Shown here: one piece after another, positions 1-8,030 of the stretch | Layout of the letters: each line of letters opens with the position of its first letter | Position numbering within the stretch: position 1 is the stretch's first letter | Program-made: the position numbers and the translations under genes | Notes under the pieces: generated by a model | Databases searched by the model: none | What the model saw: the letters and a program-made list of their open reading frames with translations, nothing else | What the model was told of the DNA's origin: nothing | Origin: Pseudomonadota bacterium | Lineage (GTDB): Bacteria; Desulfobacterota; Syntrophobacteria; Syntrophobacterales; Syntrophobacteraceae | NCBI GenBank assembly: GCA_023442755.1 | Contig: JAEZXS010000108.1 | Span: 1 to 25,121 of the forward strand | Direction: 5' to 3' | Length of the DNA: 25,121 nucleotides

Positions 1-344
1 CTATGGATGCTACGAGCAAAGGCGCGGGCGAGAAAGTGATCGAGAGCCTCAAGGACATCGCCCCGGAAATGGCGGACTTCATCCTCGAGTTTTCCTACGC
101 CGACGTCTTTTCCCGGGGGATTCTCTCGCCGAAAGAAACCGAGATCGTTGCGATCGCCGGAATGTGTGCAGCTGGAACACAGCGCCCGCAACTCATCGTC
201 CACATCAGGTCCGGTCTTAACGTTGGTCTCACGAAACGACAGGTAATCGAGATCATGGACCAGATGGCGGTGTATGCGGGATTTCCCGCTGCCCTGAACG
301 GCATCTCCGCTGCCCGCGAGGCTTTCGCCCCGCAGGCCCGGTAG
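1..344 (+). CDS. carboxymuconolactone decarboxylase-family protein (5' partial)
   Basis: The visible 113 codons match the AhpD-like/carboxymuconolactone decarboxylase fold: an amphipathic first helix with GEKVIESLKDIAPE, then LSPKETEIVAIAGMCAAG, then HIRSGLNVGLTKRQVIEIMDQMAVYAGFPAALNG, which is the usual core of small CMD proteins. The CxxC-like catalytic Cys/His arrangement of AhpD is not evident; only one Cys (in MCAAG) and one His (VHIRSG) are seen, as in gamma-CMD-like members. The first ATG is at base 3, but family members normally carry about 10-20 more residues before GEKVIESL, and the frame is open to the window edge, so I treat it as truncated by the window. It converges on qmcA with a gap of about 12 bp. 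Substrate unknown; members range from beta-ketoadipate enzymes to peroxidase-like proteins. Confidence 0.85.
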   Translation, partial: MDATSKGAGEKVIESLKDIAPEMADFILEFSYADVFSRGILSPKETEIVAIAGMCAAGTQRPQLIVHIRSGLNVGLTKRQVIEIMDQMAVYAGFPAALNGISAAREAFAPQAR

Positions 345-356
345 ATTTTTCCGATC

Positions 357-1283
357 TTATACGTTCGCTTTGACTTCTTTGACCGTGGACATTGCCGTTG
401 CTATGAGGCCGGCCACATCGGCCACGTTGCTGGGCATGATAACCGTGTTGGTCGTTTTGGCGAGGTTTCCGAACTGGGTGATATACTGTTCCGCCAACCG
501 CATGTTGAGCGCTTCGAGGCCTCCCTGTTCCCTGATGGCCTCGGCAACCTTGCTGATACCCTCGCTCGTCGCCTGCGCAATGAGTTCGATCTTTTTCGCG
601 TCGGCCTCCGCCACAAGGGTCACCTGCGCCGCCTTGCCCTCGGCCTCGTTTATTTGCTTCTGCTTTTCACCCTGGGACTGGTTGATCATACTCTGCCGCA
701 CGCCCTCGGACGTTGCGATGGAGGCCCTTTTCTGCCGCTCCGCCGTCATCTGCGCCTCCATCGCCTCCTTCACCGATACGGGCGGCGTGATATCCTTGAT
801 CTCGTAGCGCAGCACCTTGACGCCCCACGACAGCGCAGCCTGGTCTATCGCATCGATAACCTCGGTGTTGATCTTCTCGCGCTCTTCGAAGGTCTTATCG
901 AGGTCGATCTTTCCGATGGCCGACCGCAACGTCGTCTGGGCTAACTGTGAGGCCGCACGGAGATAATTGTCTATGCCGTACGCAGCCTTGTGGGCGTCCT
1001 GGACCTCCAGGTAGATGATGCCGTCGACTTCCACGCTCACGTTGTCCTTGGTGATGCAGATCTGAGCCGGGATATCCACCACCTGCTCCTTGAGGCTGAA
1101 GGCGTAAGCCCGACGGTCCACGAACGGAATCAGGATATGGAAGCCGGCTTCGAGCGTGCGGTCGTATTTCCCCAGGCGTTCGATAATGAAGGCGTTTTTC
1201 TGGGGCACGATGACGGCTCCCTTGATGAGAACGACGATTACCAGTACGGCAATGGCGATAAGGGCAACGAGAGTCGAGGTCAT
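357..1283 (-). CDS. qmcA: SPFH/Band 7 paraslipin, QmcA-like membrane protein
   Basis: A 308-residue stomatin/prohibitin-family protein. Residues about 3-25 form a single N-terminal membrane anchor, followed directly by the SPFH domain (VPQKNAFIIERLGKYDRTLEAGFHILIPF, then DNVSVEVDGIIYLEVQDAHKAAYGI and LAQTTLRSAIGKIDLDKTFEERE). Residues about 180-260 are charged, Ala/Glu/Lys/Gln-rich and probably coiled coil (EAQMTAERQKRASIATSEG; INEAEGKAAQVTLVAEADAKK). Length and order are typical of the E. coli QmcA (YbbK) group, which assembles as large membrane rings and is thought to organise membrane microdomains and protease access. The ATG has AAGGA about 11 nt upstream. It lies 63 nt after nfeD on the same strand, the normal pairing for this family. 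Confidence 0.93.
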   Translation of the reverse strand: MTSTLVALIAIAVLVIVVLIKGAVIVPQKNAFIIERLGKYDRTLEAGFHILIPFVDRRAYAFSLKEQVVDIPAQICITKDNVSVEVDGIIYLEVQDAHKAAYGIDNYLRAASQLAQTTLRSAIGKIDLDKTFEEREKINTEVIDAIDQAALSWGVKVLRYEIKDITPPVSVKEAMEAQMTAERQKRASIATSEGVRQSMINQSQGEKQKQINEAEGKAAQVTLVAEADAKKIELIAQATSEGISKVAEAIREQGGLEALNMRLAEQYITQFGNLAKTTNTVIMPSNVADVAGLIATAMSTVKEVKANV

Positions 1284-1346
1284 GACAGGAATCTTCCTTT
1301 TCGATTGAGTTGCAGGAGTTTAGGCGGCAAGTCGAATAAGCCCATC

Positions 1347-1805
1347 TCAGGGGCGCGGCACTCCCCTGAGCTTGAGGCAGGCCCCGCGCGATTTCTCCAT
1401 GCCGACAATTTCGGCTTCGGTGCCGGCGGAAAGTTTTTCCTCGGAGACGGCATCCCACATCGTTCCCCGAAAACGCACCCGTCCCGGGATTCCGGGTTCG
1501 AGATCGCAGTCGAGATTTACCCGCGCCCCCTTCGGCACATTTCCCATATCCTCACGGCCGGCCCCTTCGCTTCTTCCGACGAAAATGCGCATTGCCATTT
1601 TGCGCAACGTCAGAAGCGAGGCGAGCGACACGATGACGAATACGCCCACCTGGGCCGAGTGAGCTTCCGGTGCGATGACTGAGGCTATAGCGGCCCCCCA
1701 GCATCCCAGTCCGAAAAATATTATCACGAAGCCCGGGACGGCCAACTCCGCGAGCATCACTGCAATACCCGCCACAAACCAAATCAGCCAAACCGAAAGG
1801 TTCAT
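1347..1805 (-). CDS. NfeD family membrane protein (short, YbbJ-type)
   Basis: A 152-residue protein with two or three hydrophobic segments in residues 4-70 (LIWFVAGIAVMLAELAVPGFVIIFFGLG; VGVFVIVSLASLLTL) and a C-terminal beta-rich OB-fold of about 65 residues (PKGARVNLDCDLEPGIPGRVRFRGTMWDAVSEE, ending in AEIVGMEKSRGACLKL). This is the short NfeD form without the N-terminal ClpP-like protease. Such proteins are encoded next to SPFH proteins and are thought to modulate them, and here the partner qmcA follows 63 nt downstream. The ATG is preceded by AAGGA with a 7-nt spacer. The pair reads away from the fba operon, so 1806-2099 should hold divergent promoters. Confidence 0.92.
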   Translation of the reverse strand: MNLSVWLIWFVAGIAVMLAELAVPGFVIIFFGLGCWGAAIASVIAPEAHSAQVGVFVIVSLASLLTLRKMAMRIFVGRSEGAGREDMGNVPKGARVNLDCDLEPGIPGRVRFRGTMWDAVSEEKLSAGTEAEIVGMEKSRGACLKLRGVPRP

Positions 1806-2004
1806 CCACGTATCCTTGTCTGAAAGGTCTGAAAAAGCGTCACTGATTTCGATTCGGATTATACCATTCTTCCAGGATCATTTATTCATTTAGATAAAGC
1901 AAAAGATGGAAATTCCGAATTTGTACGGCTTGAGAAGAATATCGGCAATTTTATGAAAATAGAATTGCAACCATACATATGGAAAAATGCTATATTCGAC
2001 CGCC

Positions 2005-2026
2005 GATCGATGGACAATAATCGATC
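2005..2026. promoter_or_regulatory. inverted repeat in the promoter region of fba-glgP
   Basis: GATCGAT and ATCGATC (7-bp arms) face each other across an 8-nt spacer, about 75 bp before the fba start. A TATATT box lies just upstream at 1991-1996, but I see no well-spaced -35 hexamer. It could be an operator or a 5'-leader hairpin. Placement in the nfeD/fba divergent region makes a regulatory role plausible, but no regulator is identified. Confidence 0.3.
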
Positions 2027-2099
2027 AGCACGAGGCTTCATGAAATTCCATATTCGTCAGGTTCCAACCAAGGACATTCCAGTTAACAAGGGGGACAGC

Positions 2100-3158
2100 A
2101 TGCCGGTTGCCGACTATGAGACTTACTGCAGGATGCTCGATCGAGCCAGGGAAAACCATTTTGCCTACCCGGCAATAAACGTCAGTTCCCTGACCACGGC
2201 CAACGCTGTCCTGAAGGGCCTTGCGGAGAGCCGAAGCGACGGCATCCTGCAGGTATCGACGGGAGGGGCGGCATTCTGCTCCGGATCGTCCGTAAAGGAC
2301 ATGGTGTTGGGAGCCATCTCCATTGCCGAACACGTCCACAGGGTCGCCGACCGGTACGGCATTTTCGTGGCGCTGCACACGGACCACTGCCAGGCCCATC
2401 TTCTCGACAGCTTCCTTATCCCTCTTGTCGAAGAAACGGAACGGCGCCGAAAGGCCGGGCTCCCCAATCTTTTCAACAGCCATATGTTCGACGGAAGCGC
2501 CCTGCCCCTTAAGGAAAACCTCGATATCGCCGTGCCGCTTCTCGAACGCTGCCATCGCAGCCAATTGATCCTGGAGGTCGAAGCCGGGGTTGTCGGCGGC
2601 GAAGAAGACGGGATCAAGACGGACGGAGCACCTGCCCGGAAACTCTATACCACGCCTGCCGATATGCTGGAGGTATCCCGCCGACTGGGGGCTGTGAAAG
2701 GAGCGCGCTTTCTCCTGGCTGCCACTTTCGGAAATGTTCACGGCGTCTACAAGCCCGGCCATGTGAAGCTCAAGCCGTCCATTCTCAGGGACGGCCAGGA
2801 TGCCGTGGAAAAGGAACTGGGCAAGGCGGCACGGTTCGATCTCGTTTTCCATGGCGGGTCGGGTTCGCTTCTCGAAGAAATCCATGAAGCCATCGACTAC
2901 GGCGTGGTGAAAATGAACGTGGATACAGATACCCAGTATGCCTTCACACGGGCGATCGCAGACCATATGTTCCGGTTCTACGACGAGGTGCTCAAGGTGG
3001 ACGGCGAAGTGGGCAACAAGAAAAAGTACGATCCACGGGTCTACCTGACGCTGGCCGAGGAGGCGATGGCCGACCGCGTCAGAGCGGCGGCAGCGGCTCT
3101 GAAGGCAACCGGGACCAGCTTTCTGGCGGCCGGAAGCATTCCGGCCGGCAATGATTAA
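2100..3158 (+). CDS. fba: class II fructose-bisphosphate aldolase
   Basis: Reversibly cleaves fructose-1,6-bisphosphate to glyceraldehyde-3-phosphate and dihydroxyacetone phosphate with a divalent metal (Zn). The E. coli FbaA-type motifs are all present: LHTDHC (Asp95/His96 as catalytic Asp and zinc His), LEVEAGVVGGEEDG, TFGNVHGVYKPGHVKL and VFHGGSGS (the other zinc histidines and phosphate loop), and VVKMNVDTDTQYA. The frame is open further upstream to 1953, but the ATG at 2100 has AAGGGGG with a 5-nt spacer and gives 352 residues, close to E. coli FbaA; the extra upstream residues do not resemble the family. The stop codon overlaps the Shine-Dalgarno of glgP, so the two genes are co-transcribed and probably translationally linked. 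Confidence 0.94.
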   Translation: MPVADYETYCRMLDRARENHFAYPAINVSSLTTANAVLKGLAESRSDGILQVSTGGAAFCSGSSVKDMVLGAISIAEHVHRVADRYGIFVALHTDHCQAHLLDSFLIPLVEETERRRKAGLPNLFNSHMFDGSALPLKENLDIAVPLLERCHRSQLILEVEAGVVGGEEDGIKTDGAPARKLYTTPADMLEVSRRLGAVKGARFLLAATFGNVHGVYKPGHVKLKPSILRDGQDAVEKELGKAARFDLVFHGGSGSLLEEIHEAIDYGVVKMNVDTDTQYAFTRAIADHMFRFYDEVLKVDGEVGNKKKYDPRVYLTLAEEAMADRVRAAAAALKATGTSFLAAGSIPAGND

Positions 3159-3169
3159 GGAGCAGCGAG

Positions 3170-5692
3170 ATGCCTCAAAAGATCAAATCGCCTCAACTGG
3201 GCAACGACGGCTACACCGGAGGCCGGACGGGTCGAAGCATAGGAGAGTTGAAACACACGTTTTTCGAACATCTCCTGCTTACCCAGGGAAGGTTCGTCGA
3301 AGTCGCCAGCCCCAACGACGTCTACATGGCCCTCGCCTATACGATACGGGATCAGCTCCTTCACCGCTGGATCAGGACGGTTGAAAAATACGTGGAAAAA
3401 GAGGTCAAGGTCGTCAGCTATCTTTCCGCGGAATTTCTCCTCGGTCCTCACCTCGAAAGCAACCTGATAAATCTCGGCATCCGGGACGAAGTCCGGCAGG
3501 CGGTGGAGGAAGCAGGTTTCGACCTGCAGGCAATAATAGACCAGGAACCCGAACCGGGCCTCGGAAACGGCGGGCTGGGAAGACTTGCGGCCTGCTATCT
3601 CGATTCCCTGGCGTCCCTCGAAATACCCACGTTGGGTTACGGCATCCGCTATGAATTCGGAATATTCAAACAGGAAATTCGTGACGGATGGCAGGTGGAA
3701 AAGACCGACCCATGGCTCCACTTCGGCAACCCTTGGGAAATTCGCAGGCCCCACATTACGTACTCCGTTAATTTAGGCGGCACTACGGAGTCCTATACCG
3801 ACGCAAATGGGCGCTACCGCATCCGCTGGATTCCCCACCATACGGTCAAGGGTGTCGCTTACGATACCCCAATCACGGGCTACCACGTAAACACCTGCAA
3901 TATCCTCCGGCTGTGGCGGGCCGAAGCTGTTGAATCCTTCGAATTCGCCGCCTTCAATATGGGCGACTACTATGCAGCCGTTCACGAAAAGATCGAGTCG
4001 GAAAACTTCACCAAGGTCCTCTATCCCAACGACGAAGCGATCCAGGGCAAGCAATTGCGGCTTGCGCAGCAGTATCTCCTGGTCTCATGCTCTCTTCAGG
4101 ACATGATCCGGCTTTGTATAGCCTCCCTGGGGGATGTGACCCAGTTTCACAGACAATTCGCAATTCAGCTTAATGACACGCACCCAGCGATGGCAGTCGC
4201 AGAACTCATGCGTCTTCTCGTCGATGAACACGATATGGACTGGGAACCAGCCTGGGAGATTACCTGCAAGACCTTCGGCTATACGAATCACACCCTGCTT
4301 CCCGAAGCCCTTGAGAAGTGGCCCGTCGATCTTTTCGGCCACTCCTTCCCCCGGCACCTGGAGATCATCTACGAGATCAACCGCCGCTTTCTCGATGAAG
4401 TCAGAAAGAAGTGCCCGGGAGACGAGGCTCGCGTGGCGAGGATGTCGCTCATCGACGAAATCGGATGCCGGTACGTGCGCATGGCCCATCTTGCCGCCGT
4501 GGGCAGCCATGCCATAAACGGCGTGGCCCGACTCCACACCAGGCTGCTCGAGCAGGACGTCCTTCGCGACTTCTACGACATGATGCCCGAAAAATTCACC
4601 AACAAGACAAACGGCGTTTCCCCCCGCCGGTTCATGCTCCTGAGCAATCCCGGACTCAGCAGGCTCATCACCGAAAAGATCGGCGACGAATGGGTCAGCA
4701 AACCGGAGGAACTCAGGCAGATCGAACGGTATGCGGATGACGGCGGCTTCCGGGAAGAATGGCGAAAAGTAAAGTTCGAAAACAAGAACCGGCTTGCCAG
4801 GCTGATTCGCGAACGCACAGGCATCGAAATCGACCCGTTCTCGATTTTCGACATCCAGGCCAAGCGCATTCACGAATACAAACGCCAGCACCTGAACGTG
4901 CTCCACATCGTCGCACTCTACAACCGAATCAAGAACAACCGCGCCTATGACATGTGTCCGCGCACGTTCATCTTTGCCGGCAAGGCAGCCCCCGGCTATT
5001 TCATGGCCAAGCGGATCATAAAGCTTATCAACTGCGTTGCCGAGGTCGTCAACAACGACCCCGACGTTTCCGGAAGGATAAAAGTCGTCTTCTTCCCCGA
5101 TTTCAACGTCAAAAACGCACAGTACATCTACCCGGCCGCGGACCTGTCCGAGCAGATATCGACTGCGGGCAAGGAGGCCTCGGGGACGGGAAACATGAAG
5201 TTCTCCATGAACGGCGCCCTGACGATCGGCACCCTGGACGGAGCGAACATCGAAATCAGGGAGGAAGTCGGGGCATCGAATTTCTTCCTTTTCGGGCTCA
5301 CAGCCGAAGAGGTATGTTCGATTCAGTCGGCGGGCTACAACCCCTCGGACTATTACCGGTCCAGCCCGGAACTGCGGGAAATCGTCGAGCTTGTCGGTTC
5401 GGGTCATTTTTCAAAGGGAGACAGCGGGCTTTTCAAGCCGCTTGTCGATTCGCTTCTCTTTCACGACGCGTTCATGCTGTTCGCCGATTTCGCCTCTTAC
5501 GTCGATGCGCAGATGAAGGTCGATGCAGCCTATCGCGACAGCGAATTGTGGACCCGCATGTCCATCCTGAACACCGCCCGGATGGGCAAGTTCTCCGCCG
5601 ATCGGGCAATTCGCGAATACTGCGCCGACATCTGGAAAGTCACGCCGGTGCCGGTCGTCCTGGAGCAGGCGAAAGGGGGATCCCCACGCTAG
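3170..5692 (+). CDS. glgP: glycogen/alpha-glucan phosphorylase
   Basis: A GT35 phosphorylase of 840 residues, the usual bacterial length. It releases glucose-1-phosphate from the non-reducing ends of alpha-1,4-glucans with PLP as cofactor. Seen motifs: YLSAEFLLGPHLESNL near residue 85; EPEPGLGNGGLGRLAACYLDSLA near 130; LNDTHPAMAVAELMR near 335; TNKTNGVSPRRF near 480; and the PLP-lysine motif EASGTGNMKFSMNG with Lys677. The N-terminus lacks the phosphorylation-site extension of animal enzymes. The ATG has GGAG 7-8 nt upstream inside the end of fba (TAAGGAG), an 11-nt intergenic gap. Pairing with fba suggests a unit joining storage-glucan breakdown to the triose/hexose phosphate interconversion. 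A long ORF on the opposite strand is a shadow. Confidence 0.97.
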   Translation: MPQKIKSPQLGNDGYTGGRTGRSIGELKHTFFEHLLLTQGRFVEVASPNDVYMALAYTIRDQLLHRWIRTVEKYVEKEVKVVSYLSAEFLLGPHLESNLINLGIRDEVRQAVEEAGFDLQAIIDQEPEPGLGNGGLGRLAACYLDSLASLEIPTLGYGIRYEFGIFKQEIRDGWQVEKTDPWLHFGNPWEIRRPHITYSVNLGGTTESYTDANGRYRIRWIPHHTVKGVAYDTPITGYHVNTCNILRLWRAEAVESFEFAAFNMGDYYAAVHEKIESENFTKVLYPNDEAIQGKQLRLAQQYLLVSCSLQDMIRLCIASLGDVTQFHRQFAIQLNDTHPAMAVAELMRLLVDEHDMDWEPAWEITCKTFGYTNHTLLPEALEKWPVDLFGHSFPRHLEIIYEINRRFLDEVRKKCPGDEARVARMSLIDEIGCRYVRMAHLAAVGSHAINGVARLHTRLLEQDVLRDFYDMMPEKFTNKTNGVSPRRFMLLSNPGLSRLITEKIGDEWVSKPEELRQIERYADDGGFREEWRKVKFENKNRLARLIRERTGIEIDPFSIFDIQAKRIHEYKRQHLNVLHIVALYNRIKNNRAYDMCPRTFIFAGKAAPGYFMAKRIIKLINCVAEVVNNDPDVSGRIKVVFFPDFNVKNAQYIYPAADLSEQISTAGKEASGTGNMKFSMNGALTIGTLDGANIEIREEVGASNFFLFGLTAEEVCSIQSAGYNPSDYYRSSPELREIVELVGSGHFSKGDSGLFKPLVDSLLFHDAFMLFADFASYVDAQMKVDAAYRDSELWTRMSILNTARMGKFSADRAIREYCADIWKVTPVPVVLEQAKGGSPR

Positions 5693-5710
5693 ATCGGGAT
5701 TGCAGGCTTT

Positions 5711-5734
5711 TGTGGGAGAGGCTTCAGCCTCGAC
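5711..5734 (+). repeat. REP-like palindromic element, copy 1
   Basis: A head TGTGGGA is followed by a near-perfect hairpin, GAGGCT-TC-AGCCTC, then GAC. A GTGG/GTAG head ahead of a short palindrome is the signature described for REP sequences mobilised by RAYT (TnpA-REP) transposases. A related copy sharing TGTGGGAGAGGCT lies at 8871. It sits between glgP and the GNAT gene, 19 nt after the glgP stop, and could also stabilise or end the fba-glgP transcript. No RAYT gene is in the window. Confidence 0.6.
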
Positions 5735-5833
5735 TGGTTTGAGTACGACCGATTTAATAAGAGATCCTGTCCGCATCGGGCTGGAAAGGTTAATTGCAGG
5801 ATCGCTCCTTATCCATGCCGAAAGGAATATCGA

Positions 5834-6301
5834 ATGATTGTCGAACCGGCAACACTGGAGGACGCGAAGGAAATCCTGCCGCTTCAGAAGCTTGCGTATG
5901 CAAGCGAGGCCGAGATTTATAACGACTTTTCCATCCAGCCGCTGATCCAAACCTTTGAACAGTTACAAAATGAGCTTGAGAACCGGTTTTGTCTCAAGGC
6001 ATCCATCGACGGGAGGATCGTGGGTTCTGTCAGGGCCTCGTTAAGGGAGGGAACTTGTCATATCGGCAAGCTGATCGTCCACCCCGATTTTCAAAATCGA
6101 GGGATCGGCTCCCGGCTGATGGAGGAGATAGAGCGCGCATTCCCCCGGGCAGAACGGTTCGAGTTATTCACAGGGCATCGCAGCAAACGCAACCTGCGAC
6201 TCTACGAAAGGCTCGGCTATAGGGTCTTTGCATCCGAGCCGGCAACGGATAGCCTCACCATCGTCTTTCTGGAAAAACGTTCCGCATTTCAAGGCAAATA
6301 A
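5834..6301 (+). CDS. GNAT family N-acetyltransferase
   Basis: A 155-residue acetyl-CoA-dependent N-acetyltransferase of the Gcn5 superfamily. Motif A is IGKLIVHPDFQNRGIGSRLM at about residues 76-95, with the acetyl-CoA pyrophosphate loop QNRGIG; motif B is LRLYERLGYRVF near 125-136, where the family usually has the catalytic/near-active Tyr. The N-terminal half (LPLQKLAYASEAEIYNDF; GRIVGSVRA) fits the substrate-binding side. The substrate cannot be told from sequence; members act on amino groups of small molecules, antibiotics or protein N-termini. The ATG has AAAGGA with a 7-nt spacer. It reads alone: 141 bp including a REP-like element separate it from glgP, and a terminator follows 30 bp after the stop. 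Confidence 0.9.
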   Translation: MIVEPATLEDAKEILPLQKLAYASEAEIYNDFSIQPLIQTFEQLQNELENRFCLKASIDGRIVGSVRASLREGTCHIGKLIVHPDFQNRGIGSRLMEEIERAFPRAERFELFTGHRSKRNLRLYERLGYRVFASEPATDSLTIVFLEKRSAFQGK

Positions 6302-6330
6302 CCGTCTCAAACCGCATCCCGGAAAGAAAA

Positions 6331-6361
6331 CAGCCTCCCCGGACCGCATCCCGGGAGGCTG
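6331..6361. terminator. bidirectional intrinsic terminator between the GNAT gene and satP
   Basis: Perfect 9-bp stem CAGCCTCCC / GGGAGGCTG with a GC-rich loop. On the minus strand it runs into TTTTCTTT, a good U-tract for satP; on the plus strand it is followed by CTTATTTC. It lies in the 89-bp gap between convergent genes, where it can serve both. Confidence 0.8.
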
Positions 6362-6390
6362 CTTATTTCAAACACCATTTATCACGCAAC

Positions 6391-7014
6391 TTAGGCCGGC
6401 TTTGCAGCCAGGACCGGTTTTGCCACCAGGGGGCTGCCGACGGGAAGAACGTTCCTGCCGAAAACCTGGAGGAAAATAACGTGTGCCATCATATAGAGTG
6501 CAAGCAGTGCGCAGATAATCAGGTCTATAGCGGTGATGGTCAGCACTGACTTCATGTCGGCGATGAAAACCAGATCGAGGCCAATGAACCCCAGCAGAAG
6601 AGTAAGGAACGTAAGAAACATTGCAAAATGGACCGCGAAGGAACCGATGAACATGATTGCGGTGTAGACGGTGTAAGCCAATAGGAAGTACCCGACATCC
6701 TTTCCCGTGATCTTCAGATGCGCCCCGATCCAGTTCCCCTGGCCGCCCTGAAAATCCATAATCATGAAAATGACGGCAAGCGCGATCCAGAAGGCGCCGT
6801 ATGAAACGAAGGCGCTGTAGCCGAAATTATTGCCGCACTTGAACTCCTGAAAACCTGCGATCAACTGGGCCATTCCGCCGAAGGCCAAAGCGCAGCAGAA
6901 AATTACGCCGGTTCCGCACCATCCGAGGTTATGAAACTGAAGCAGAAGTGTGGTAACGCCAAAGCCCGCAAGCCCTACGACTGCCGGATTTCCCTGTGGT
7001 GTAGCTGTTGCCAT
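6391..7014 (-). CDS. satP: acetate/succinate permease, GPR1/FUN34/YaaH (SatP) family
   Basis: A 207-residue integral membrane protein with six predicted hydrophobic helices. It carries the family signature near the N-terminus, NPAVVGLAGFGVTTLLLQFHNLG (canonical NPAPLGL with V for P-L), and helix 2 LAFGGMAQLIAGFQEFKCGNNFGYSAFVSYGAFW. SatP homologues take up or release acetate and succinate in symport with protons or form hexameric anion channels. The frame extends 79 codons upstream, but the ATG at 7014 has a textbook AAGGAGGT with a 6-nt spacer and starts where family proteins start; the upstream residues look random. It is monocistronic, with about 800 bp of gene-free DNA upstream and a terminator 30 bp after the stop. 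Acetate exchange would suit an acetogenic or syntrophic metabolism (inference). Confidence 0.93.
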   Translation of the reverse strand: MATATPQGNPAVVGLAGFGVTTLLLQFHNLGWCGTGVIFCCALAFGGMAQLIAGFQEFKCGNNFGYSAFVSYGAFWIALAVIFMIMDFQGGQGNWIGAHLKITGKDVGYFLLAYTVYTAIMFIGSFAVHFAMFLTFLTLLLGFIGLDLVFIADMKSVLTITAIDLIICALLALYMMAHVIFLQVFGRNVLPVGSPLVAKPVLAAKPA

Positions 7015-7840
7015 TATAGAACCTCCTTGGAAAGTGTATTGTGCTCCCAGATACCCTCGCGATCGTTTAGCGTTATCACCTCCTCTCATCCCGGTGCATT
7101 GCGCTGCTTCGAAACGGTAGACTACTGCCCCCTGCCCGGTTGGATGAACCCGCCATAGAATCACACGCGCCCGTCCCGGGGGGGACCCGTAATTTGATTC
7201 CGTGCCGGCGGATCGACTTTTCGCCATGCAAGGCAATGACAGTCCGCACATTCCAGACCGCCTGAACGCACCGCCTGGTCGTTGTTTTCACTCTTGTTGG
7301 TTCGGGCCTGCCGGGCTTGAGTTTTTGGGCCCGCGTACTGGACCGCGCAAAGCCGCATGCGGCAGTGCACAGCTGAAACATTGGGAATCGAAGACGAGTG
7401 TGAGAAATGTAGAGGCAGAACTGGAACAACAAATATAAACCCACTGCAAAGCTCGGAAGAGCACCCCCGGCGGGAAATATTTCGTGCACTTCTTCACTTT
7501 ATCGGGCGTGACTGGAAATATTGCATAAAGGGGGCAGCATGTCAAGCGAATGGGCATTATGACAGGCTTACGGGAGGTCTGTCAGGAGTCGGGCATGGTT
7601 TGCTCCAAAAACACGATATGGCGGCCAAAGTCGCAACGACGAAGGATGAAACCGGGTGAAGACACGGTATCCCCGGCAGCGGGACCATCGTCTCTCAACT
7701 TGCCCGGAAGGTCCTTCGACCAATATCGTGGCGTGGTGATTCCCATCCCCCGGGCGGAGCAGGACGATGTTCGGCCGACAGCGTGAATGGCGTGCCATCG
7801 ATTGCCGGACGTTGTCTTTCCGCCTCAGGGAAAGATAATC
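7015..7840. other. long gene-free stretch upstream of satP and the DUF169 gene
   Basis: About 825 bp between divergent genes. Several ORFs of 60-140 codons exist on both strands, but none has a recognisable family, hydrophobic pattern or good ribosome site, and they overlap one another. I see a small palindrome GAAATATTTC at 7474-7483 and a second GGAAATATT near 7511, in a locally AT-rich patch (7480-7560). It may contain satP regulatory sequence, a small RNA, or decayed coding sequence; nothing can be asserted. Confidence 0.5.
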
Positions 7841-7870
7841 TTGACATCGCCACAATAGGTGTATATACAC
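7841..7870 (+). promoter_or_regulatory. sigma-70-type promoter with overlapping palindromic operator
   Basis: TTGACA at 7841-7846 and TATACA at 7864-7869, spaced by 17 bp, form a near-consensus promoter facing the DUF169 gene 160 bp downstream. The -10 box is embedded in a perfect 12-bp palindrome, GTGTATATACAC (7859-7870). A dyad placed on the -10 is the usual position of a repressor operator; GntR- and TetR-type repressors bind such sites. No adjacent regulator gene is present. Confidence 0.7.
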
Positions 7871-8030
7871 TATCTCGTCCCGTTCGCATCCCCCCGGTGC
7901 TACGCTTCTGCCTTCTTCATGATTCACTGGTTCTCATCATGTTCCACCCGCTGCTCGCTCGGATGATCCGCCTTTTAGAAAAAGCAAGGTTCGCGGTTTC
8001 AAACCCGAAATATCAAAAAAGGAGCACACC

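Noticed and set aside
1953..2099. 49-codon N-terminal extension of fba
   Set aside because: Does not resemble aldolase N-termini; the ATG at 2100 has an excellent ribosome site and gives family length; the extension overlaps promoter-like sequence.
2025..2966. 313-codon minus-strand ORF opposite fba
   Set aside because: Antisense shadow of a clearly conserved aldolase.
4085..5407. 440-codon minus-strand ORF inside glgP
   Set aside because: Antisense shadow; glgP motifs are complete on the plus strand.
7015..7251. 79-codon N-terminal extension of satP
   Set aside because: Composition looks random and AAGGAGGT sits directly before the ATG at 7014.
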